Shown: piece by piece, positions 56,154-64,000 of the stretch
Layout: the number at the start of each line of letters is the position of its first letter
Numbering within the stretch: position 1 is the first letter of the stretch
Source of the DNA: Iris pallida
Taxonomy: Eukaryota > Streptophyta > Magnoliopsida > Asparagales > Iridaceae
DNA length: 64,000 nucleotides
Reading direction: 5' to 3'
Assembly: GCA_029216955.1 (NCBI GenBank)
Contig: JANAVB010029819.1
Span: forward strand, 37,622,094-37,686,093
The notes under the pieces: model-generated
Database searches by the model: none
Told to the model about the DNA's origin: nothing
What the model saw: only the letters and a program-made list of their open reading frames with translations
Position numbers and translations under genes: made by a program

Positions 56154-58178
56154 GAACTGTATGTTAACTTGTTAGCATTATTAAAATAGAAAATTATAAA
56201 TACATATGGGAAGCTTTAAAAACTATTATTATTTTATCTATATTATGGATTGTAATGTTAGTACCAAGTAGTGATACTATTTTATTAACTAAAAATATGT
56301 AGTATAAAAATTTCCTAAAAACTATATATTTTTTGTAACAAATTAGTAGGGACTTATCCCCAAATATTTGGGGCTAGTTTACCTTTAGATTTTAAATATA
56401 AATTTTATGATTTATAAATGTTATTCTCAAAAAAGATTTCTAATATCTTTTTATAAATATAAATATTCCAAAAACTATTTTGACAAAATTTAGTTCTTGT
56501 ACTTTACTGGTTTTTAGATTTTTCAAAGTATATCTTCTTACCTAAAAGTATTCTTTCAATAAATTTATTTACAGCTATCAAAACTATTTTCAAAATAAGT
56601 TATTTATTTATTTATTTCCGCAAATCTCCTCGATTACCGATTCTTGACCATGACTAATCATGTTCTTATTTCTTCCAAATCCGTACCACCTTATGTCCAC
56701 CTTAACTAATTTGACCATCCTGGACCCGATGGAACTGTCCATGCCACCATCAGAGGTCACCTTGCATAGTTGTTACACCGAAGTCGCAGTTCGTGCTACC
56801 TTGACCATTGCAGTACACCAGGCGTCCTACCAGGCAAGACACCTTGCCATTTGTTGTTTATTTATTTTAGCTCATATTTCATACATTATTCATTATTTTC
56901 TTTATGCAAATTAAACTGTGATACATGGAATAACCTGTTAGAACTTACTGTTCAGTTATATTTTCTGCTATGTATTATTTTCTTACACATTAAACCTAGA
57001 TTTAAGGGACCACCTTGTGTGTTGCATTCATTGGCCTTGACACGTCATACCACGAAGTTGTGTGTCGTATGTAGAACACGGACGTGCGTGATTGGCTGGC
57101 CACCAGTACGTACAAGCCGTACGATAGGATTAACCGCTAATAGAATTGCATGCTAGTTTGACTTGGCGGTTATAGAGGTTTACTGTTGTGGATACAACAT
57201 AGTAGGCATTGGACGGAGAGGACAATTCCTTAGCGTATGGGCTTTGATGCACTTTCCCTTTTGTAACCCGTGAGCTCCGCCGGAGACGCGGGTCAGATTA
57301 CCCATGATTACTGACAGCCACTGACGTTCTACGGAACATTATGCTCTTACTGATTGGGCCTCTGGTGCCCCAAGGGGGAACCATGCCGATCCTATTTAGC
57401 CAGGGCCCATGCGTAGGAAGGATTGTTCTTAACTACATTTTACTTAGAACGGTTAGGCACCTTTATCCGTTAGGTATGAGTACTTTTGGTTGGATACTTG
57501 TATCTGACCGTGGCTTGGAACAATAACTTGTCGCGGATTAGTTTGTCACATCTTGTCCTTGTTTGGTTGTAGGTGTGACTTACTACTCCGATGAAAAGGT
57601 ATTGAACCTTGTTGGGGTCCGGATACCATATTGGATTCATAGCAGAGAAAGATACATCACCGTGAATTAGTTTACCACCTCCTATCCTTGTTTGGTTGGA
57701 AAGATGGTAAGCTAGTTCAATAGGTGTCTATTGGACCATGTTATAATTCAATTGACTTATTTATTTGAGCAATATTTATTCAGTTTATATGGCATGATAT
57801 TATGTGTCTTGTTACGTCCCTCTGAGGACCTGGTTATCTCGCCAGGTGTGTGCTCTTGTCTTTTACAGGTGCTCTAGCTCTAGCCGAGACCATCTCTATT
57901 TCTTCGAAGATGATTGCGCTTGGATTGTCTTCGCTTCGCTCGCCAAAATTATTTCTTTTCTTATGTATTTTTCCTTTACTTGTTGGTAGTGGATTTGTCT
58001 CCGCCCAACTATATGTACCAATGACAATTCATTATCATTATATGATATTTTTTATTCATTTATTTTGTGTGGATAAGATTAGTTATGGTTCTACTGCAAT
58101 TAAAAGCTTACGTATATTTATTATACTGCTGGCATGTCTACGTTCCTAGTCCTACGTATTTTGGGACTGGGGCGTTAC

Positions 58179-59481
58179 TTGTTTTTGTGGTGGCCCATGC
58201 AGGTCAAGATAAATTATTTGGTTACTTTACCGTACCAAGCAAGCCTGCGAATAGGATTAGAAGTCTAGGATCTCATCCACATGCGTGAACTCTTTCCTCG
58301 ATTCCATATTCGAACTATCATTCGACTCATCGACTGCATCTTGCTTGATTCCTTCTATCGTAATTTTTATCTTCCCTTCGTATTTTCTAGAGGTTAGACG
58401 GGTGACCCCTACAAGTTAGACATTTTTTTTTTGTTCCAAAACACCATTAGTTTAATTCTTTAAGTTGGGTAGAATGTCTTGTGACCTAGCAATCCCTTTG
58501 TCCTTGTGACCCATATTCACAAGTTTACTTAGATTCTAGAATTTAGAGGACCCTAACCCATCTAGCCAACCGAGGACTTGGACAAGAAGACTATAGGACG
58601 ACTGTATAAAGACCATCACATGACATGACTTTGATCCTTTAGAAGTTCGACTATACTCCCTCTAAATTTTAAACTCTCGTGCCTATAATTTCACCCTCTT
58701 AACAAATATTGCTACTATAATCTAGATTTGCAAGTTCATTGATTTATCGAGCTTGTTCACGACATATGTTATTGGAAGAGCTCCCACTAACATATTGTCT
58801 AATCAGAACCGGTACATAATGGTCTGATCAACCAAGTGCACTTTGGTTCACTTTTATCTATTATTCTACATGGATGGAACATAATTAAACTTGGCCTTTA
58901 GAATCCCTTCCACGGCTGCCTTGACAATTCCTTTGAAATAATTCGGTCGTCTTTGAACCACGTGTTCGTATTCGATAATATCGCCTTTGAACTCCTTATT
59001 GCTTTCGCCTTCACCTATTTTAGAAGGACGAAGGCGTTGTACTAGAACTTCCTCTAGCCTACCTACCGATTATGACCATTATCATTCGATAATGATATAT
59101 CTTCATCCTAAACTACTCGTCTTTTTCTCGGCCCTATCATGACCTTCTAATCGCTTAAATATAAGAGTGAAATCTAATTCATTTTCTAAAACGTGCCCTC
59201 AACCTACTCTCAAGAGACCATAAAGGTCTCTAATTTGTTTTATTTTTCTTGCACCCATACTATTCTTTATTGCGCGTTATCTTAAACATTTTTCTTCTTG
59301 CGTTAATCCATGATTATCTTCGCCTTTATTGAAATCATGATTCTAATGTATGTTTTTATTAAACGTCGTTTCCTTGTCTCGCCCAATAATTTGACTGTGC
59401 TTCCTTACCGATATACCCTTGTCACCCACCCCCTACTACTTTTTAATTTCGAGGACAAAATTCTTTTAAGTTGGGTAGGAT
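58179..59481 (+). other. Short non-coding internal region between LTR A and LTR B
   Basis: No gag or pol motif is visible. It ends with TTTAATTTCGAGGACAAAATTC and TTAAGTTGGGTAGG, the chromovirus-type 3' end, directly before LTR B. A second copy of TTCTTTAAGTTGGGTAGAATGT lies at 58457, so part of this 3' end may be duplicated. The pair A-B with 1.3 kb inside looks like a reduced, non-autonomous derivative or a large internal deletion. Confidence 0.65.
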
Positions 59482-60113
59482 GTAAAATCCCTAAACTTCT
59501 ACTATATTTTTTTATTATTAAATTTGGTACTGATTTAAATTTTATAATCGTACGTCGCGTAGTTGCATTGTACGTCACGCGCGAAATTTTATTTTCGTAA
59601 TTGCTCGACGAGTGCGAATACGTACGAGCGTACATATTTTTAGAAAAATGTTTTCTATTTCAAAATAATAGATATAAAAATTATTTTTCTATCATTTCTA
59701 AGTTTGTTATTTTTACTTCATTTCTAAAAGTTATTAATAATAAATAATATTTTTGTATACTAGAAAAGCATAATTATGTAAAAAAATATTTGTGCATATT
59801 TCGTAATTATTTAATAGCTATTTATAAATAAATACTGTATTTTTGAAATTATTATTATTAGTATTTTTGGAAAATATAATTTTGAAATTATTGTGGCAAT
59901 TTAAATCTTTTATTAGATTGTATGGATTTGATTTTAAATAGTTTAAAAAAATTAAGGATAGAATTTATATTTAATTTGAGTTTGATTATCTAGATTTAAA
60001 ATTAATTTAGATTTGGATTTGAATTTATTGAATTGATTTAAATTAATAGATTGAATTATCTAATTGGGCTTAAATATTCCAAATCCTTATCCAATTAGGA
60101 TTTTCCTCAACCC

Positions 60114-60121
60114 TATATATA
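60114..60121 (+). promoter_or_regulatory. TATA box of LTR B
   Basis: TATATATA in the same context as LTR A, about 630 bases from the LTR start. Confidence 0.75.
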
Positions 60122-61509
60122 GGGGAGCCTCAACATTCCCTTTTTCTCCACAAATTATGCCACAAAGTTCCTCCACCATAAAGTGTTGTGCATCGTGTCG
60201 GTGTCCAATTTTTGTGACGGCCTCAGGTCCGACCCCGGGTATCTTTCCATTACCTTACTATTTTTTTTTTACAATTACATCTTCGACTTGTCCGACAATC
60301 CCGGACACGATCGCCCTATAACAAATCCATCATCTAAACCCTAACAACAATCTCCTTCATCGTCCCCCGGTCACATCCCCCACGACCACCCTGTTATCTC
60401 CTTCACCGCCACGGCCGTCACCACATCCCCTACGACCACCGCAAGCCGCGGCCAATACCGCCATCTACACACCGGTCGCCACCATCTTCCACCGCCACCA
60501 GCATCCATCCCTTCACCAACCCTCACCCACGCCTAGTCGCCCACCAGAAGTGTCTACACTCCGGCCCAACCGTAACCACCCAGCCAAACCCTCGTCACCG
60601 ACCATTGGTACTATCGACTACCTCCTCTTGCACAGTCCGCCCCTCACCTCCGACACACGCGCACCACCAACCCACCGCCAGCGCCATCCCCTCCTACTAC
60701 CACCACAAGAAAACCTTAGAACCGTCGGCCAAACGCCGCGACCACAGCCTTCCCCACCCCATAGAGAAACCAAAACCCAACGCTACCGCCAACACGGCCT
60801 CCCGACGACACCCGCCATGACCACAACCAGCCCACCGCCATCACCACAACCAGTCCACCGCTATCCGGCCATCGCCGGCCGTGCCACCACCAGACCACCA
60901 AAATCCCCAAAAAAACCTAAATTTAAAACCACCACCACCACAAATCACTCACCTCGCCACCCGCATGGCCGCCGCCGGAGCGGTGAGCCCCGACCGACCT
61001 TCTCCTCCGCTCGCCGCCGGCGCCCTCCACCGCGAGTCGCACCTGGCCGTCGCCCCGCAGCGTCACCTTTCCACTCCTGCCGTCGTGACCATCCACGCCG
61101 GCATCCGATCTCCAGAGCAACCGCGCGCAGCCACCACTCGTCTGCGCCTACCCCGCCATCTCGGCTCGAACGTACGCCGCTGTCCTCAAACACCCTCCGT
61201 GTCGGCGACCTCTGGAAAGAACCGTCGCGGACGTCCGCGCCCGTCTCGCCCCACGCCGCACTTGCCCACCGTGCGCGAACCAGCCGTCCGCAACCACTGC
61301 TCCCTTTCTCACAAGCTTCCCTTTTCCTTCTCCTCCCCGTTCCCTCTCTAACCCTCTCCGTCCCGGCCATTCTCTCTTTCACTCTCGCTGCTCCGTCCCT
61401 CTCTCTCTTCCCCTCTCTAAATCACTTTCTCTCTCTTGTCTTTTTTTAAGAGTTGGTCTCCTCGAAAGAGGAGAACCACAGCTCTTATTTTCATTTTATT
61501 TTACTTTTG

Positions 61510-61590
<81 letters not shown>
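61510..61590. repeat. (TTA)n microsatellite in LTR B
   Basis: About 80 bases of TTA/ATT triplets with one TTGTT interruption, shorter than in LTR A. Confidence 0.95.
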
Positions 61591-61591
<1 letters not shown>

Positions 61592-63606
61592 GAACTGTAT
61601 GTTAACTTGTTAGCATTATTAAAATAGAAAATTATAAATACATATGGGAAGCTTTAAAAACTATTATTATTTTATCTATATTGTGGATTGTACTGTTAGT
61701 ACCAAGTAGTGATACTATTTTATTAACTAAAAATATGTAGTATAAAAATTTCCTAAAAACTATATATTTTTTGTAACAAATTAGTAGGGACTTATCCCCA
61801 AATATTTGGGGCTAGTTTACCTTTAGATTTTAAATATAAATTTTATGATTTATAAATGTTATTCTCAAAAAAGATTTCTAATATCTTTTTATAAATATAA
61901 ATATTCCAAAAACTATTTTGACAAAATTTAGTTCTTGTACTTTACTGCTTTTTAGATTTTTCAAAGTATATCTTCTTACCTAAAAGTATTCTTTCAATAA
62001 ATTTATTTACAGCTATCAAAACTATTTTCAAAATAAGTTATTTATTTATTTATTTCTGCAAATCTCCTCGATTACCGATTCTTGACCATGACTAATCATG
62101 TTCTTATTTCTTCTAAATCCGTACCACCTTATGTCCACCTTAACTAATTTGACCGTCCTGGACCCGATAGAACTGTCCGTGCCACCATCAGAGGTCACCT
62201 TGCATAGTTGTTACACCGAAGTCGCAGTTCGTGCCACCTTGACCATTGCAGTACACCAGGCGTCCTACCAGACAAGACACATTGCCATTTGTTATTTATT
62301 TATTTTAGCTCATATTTCATGCATTATTCATTATTTTCTTTATGCAAATTAAACTGTGATACATGGAATAACCTGTTAGAACTTACTGTTCAGTTATATT
62401 TTCTGCTATGTATTATTTTCTTACACATTAAACCTAGATTTAAGGGACCACCTTGTGTGTTGCATTCATTGGCCTTGACACGTCATACCACAAAGTTGTG
62501 TCGCATGTAGAACACGGACGTGCGTGATTGGCTGGCCATCAGTACGTACAAGCCGTGCGATAGGATTAATCACGAATAGAATTGCATGCTAGTTTGACTT
62601 AGCGGTTATAGAGTGTGGATACAACATAGTAGGCATTGGGCGGGGAGGACAATTTCTTAGCGTATGGGCTTCGATGCACTTTTTCTTTTGTAACCCGTGA
62701 GCTCCGCCGGAGATACGGGTCAGATTATCCATGATTACTGACGGCCACTGACGTTCTGCGAAACGTTATGCTCTTACTGATTGGACCTCTGGTGGCCCAA
62801 GGGAGAACCATGCCGATCCTATTTAGCCAGGGCCCATGCGTAGAAAGGATTGTTCTTAACTACATTTCACTTAGAACGATTAGGCACCTTTATCCGTTAG
62901 GTATGAGTACTTTTGGTTTGGGTACTTGTATCTGACTGTGGCTTGGAACAATAACTTGTCGCGGATTAGTTTGTCACATCTTGTCCTTGTTTGGTTGTAG
63001 GTGTGACTTACTACTCTGATGAAAAGGTATTGAACCTTGTTGGGGTCCGAATACCATATTGGATTCATAGCAGGAAAAGATACGTCAACGTGAATTAGTT
63101 TACCATCTCCTGTCCTTGTTTGGTTGGGGGGATGGTAAGCTAGTTTAATAGGTGTGTATTGGACCATGATATAATTAAATTGACTTATTTATTTGAGCAA
63201 TATTTATTCAGTTTATATGGCATGATATTATGTGTCTTGTTACGTCCCTCTGAGGACCTGGTTATCTCGCCAGGTGTGTGCTCTTGTCTTTCACAGGTGC
63301 TCTAGCTCTAGCCGTGACCATCTCTATTTCTTTGAGGATGATTGCGCTTGGATCGTCTTCGCTTCGCTCGCCAAAATCATTTCTTTTCTTATGTATTTTT
63401 CCTTTACTTGTTGGTAGTAGATTTGTCTCCGCCCAACTATATGTACCAATGATAATTCATTATCATTATATGATATATTTTATTCATTTATTTTGGGTGG
63501 ATGAGATTAGTTATGGTTCTACTGCAATTAATAGCTTACGTATATTTATTATACGGCTGGCATGTCTACGTTCCTAGTCCTACGTATTTTGGGACTGGGC
63601 GTCACA

Positions 63607-64000
63607 GACGATCCAAACGCAATATCTCGAAGGATTAGAGCGCAAGTTATGGCCTTAGCTAGAGCACCTGCAAGAAGTCACAAAACACACCTGGAGAGAT
63701 CACCAGGTCCTCAGAGGGACGTAACAAGATTCAATAAACATGCTATATAATTACTGAATATAAAATATGCCACAATCAAAGAAAGTGACAAGACATAAAT
63801 AAGGTAACATAACCATACTAAAGTGAACATGCAGTTGGAAAATAATCCTTTCGACGCATGAGCCCTGGCTGTAAATGGGATCAGCATAGTCCCCATATAG
63901 GGCACCAGGGGCCCACGTCCGTAACGTCCGAAGATCGTCAGAGGGCATCATGTGCAAGAGGGTACGTCCATAACGCTCTGGGAAACGTCAGAGGGCACCT
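63607..64000 (-). repeat. Inverted, diverged LTR related to A and B (cut by window end)
   Basis: In reverse complement, 63650-63730 reads GTTACGTCCCTCTGAGGACC then CCAGGTGTGT and GGTGCTCTAGCT, matching 63238-63310. The part at 63840-63920 matches the segment CCGATCCTATTTAGCCAGGGC near 62813-62870. It is more diverged than A is from B. It starts where LTR B ends, so the two LTRs are tail to tail. Confidence 0.75.

Larger units (their letters stand above)
54447..58178 (+). repeat. Chromovirus-like LTR A, lacking its first 490 bp
   Basis: It matches LTR B from 59974 to about 63600 at high identity over 3.6 kb. The first 492 bases of LTR B have no counterpart, because the sequence joins the second Tat element at 54447. 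Features in order are a TATA box (54587), a GC-rich block (54830-55900), a CT-rich run, a TTA microsatellite (56031-56151) and AT-rich U5-like sequence. The end near 58178 is GGGGCGTTAC. Confidence 0.8.
59482..63606 (+). repeat. Chromovirus-like LTR B (4.1 kb)
   Basis: It starts TGTAAAATCCC after the polypurine-type tract and ends GGGACTGGGCGTCACA. It is complete, unlike LTR A, and has a TATA box at 60114, a GC-rich block (60360-61360) and a TTA microsatellite (61510-61590). Identity to A is high, with scattered substitutions and small indels of perhaps 2-4% by eye. Confidence 0.8.

Noticed and set aside
55641..56189. 182-residue frame ending in a Tyr run
   Set aside because: The Tyr run is the TTA microsatellite and the rest is the GC-rich block.
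60550..61449. 299-residue Pro/Thr/Arg-rich frame in LTR B, and related frames in LTR A
   Set aside because: The frame is not kept between LTR A and B because of small indels, both strands and several phases are open, and the composition is low complexity. It lies downstream of the LTR TATA box as probable leader.
1..64000. tRNA, rRNA or other structured RNA genes
   Set aside because: I looked for tRNA B-box (GGTTCGAANCC-like) strings and rRNA-like blocks and saw none that hold up; a tRNAscan or Rfam run would be decisive.

Overview
This window looks like a repeat-saturated intergenic block from a flowering plant with a large genome. I cannot name the species from the sequence. Nearly everything I can identify is transposon-derived: Ty3/gypsy (Tat and chromovirus lineages), Ty1/copia, a CACTA element, a MULE-like element, several LTR fragments and microsatellites. 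I see no convincing single-copy host gene, rRNA, tRNA or CRISPR array.

Layout. 1-844 is AT-rich spacer. 845-18850 is an almost complete 18.0-kb Tat-lineage element flanked by GTTAA, with LTRs of 1433 and 1395 bp. It carries a tRNA-Arg-like primer site, gag, a pol frame broken by stops (protease, RT, RNase H, second archaeal-type RNase H, integrase), a tandem-repeat spacer, and a large spliced gene on the opposite strand with its own TATA box. That antisense gene encodes a plant mobile domain (PMD) protein. 18856-20762 holds AT microsatellites and a tandem duplication. 20763-28591 is the 3' end of a chromovirus (integrase C-terminus, chromodomain, 4.4-kb 3' LTR). Its coding sequence is split by a 2.96-kb solo LTR with a GTGGG target duplication. 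28593-30899 is a decayed transposon ORF followed by a copia-type (SIRE/Maximus-like) LTR. About 31811-33176 is a MULE-like inverted-repeat element containing a large hairpin. 34255-36260 is a chromovirus-like LTR end abutting a copia RT/RNase H pseudogene, followed by local repeats. 39344-44416 is a 5.07-kb CACTA element with a CGT target duplication. 44417-48064 is unassigned.

48065-about 54446 is a second, minus-strand Tat element related to the first and truncated at its 5' end. It also has a TATA box and an antisense ORF beginning MAPK in the same relative place, but with different downstream content and no visible PMD. 54447-63606 holds two long LTRs (A and B) of one chromovirus-like family with about 1.3 kb of non-coding sequence between them. 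63607-64000 is a related LTR in inverted orientation running off the window.

Two themes stand out. First, both Tat elements carry an antisense transcription unit between integrase and the 3' LTR, with matching promoter spacing and matching N-terminus but divergent cargo. Second, a short DNA word, CATGCGGCT and close variants, is repeated dozens of times in the LTRs, gag start, antisense intron and antisense promoter flank of the first Tat element, and again in the unrelated-looking solo LTR. All family calls come from reading motifs by eye; no database search was possible.
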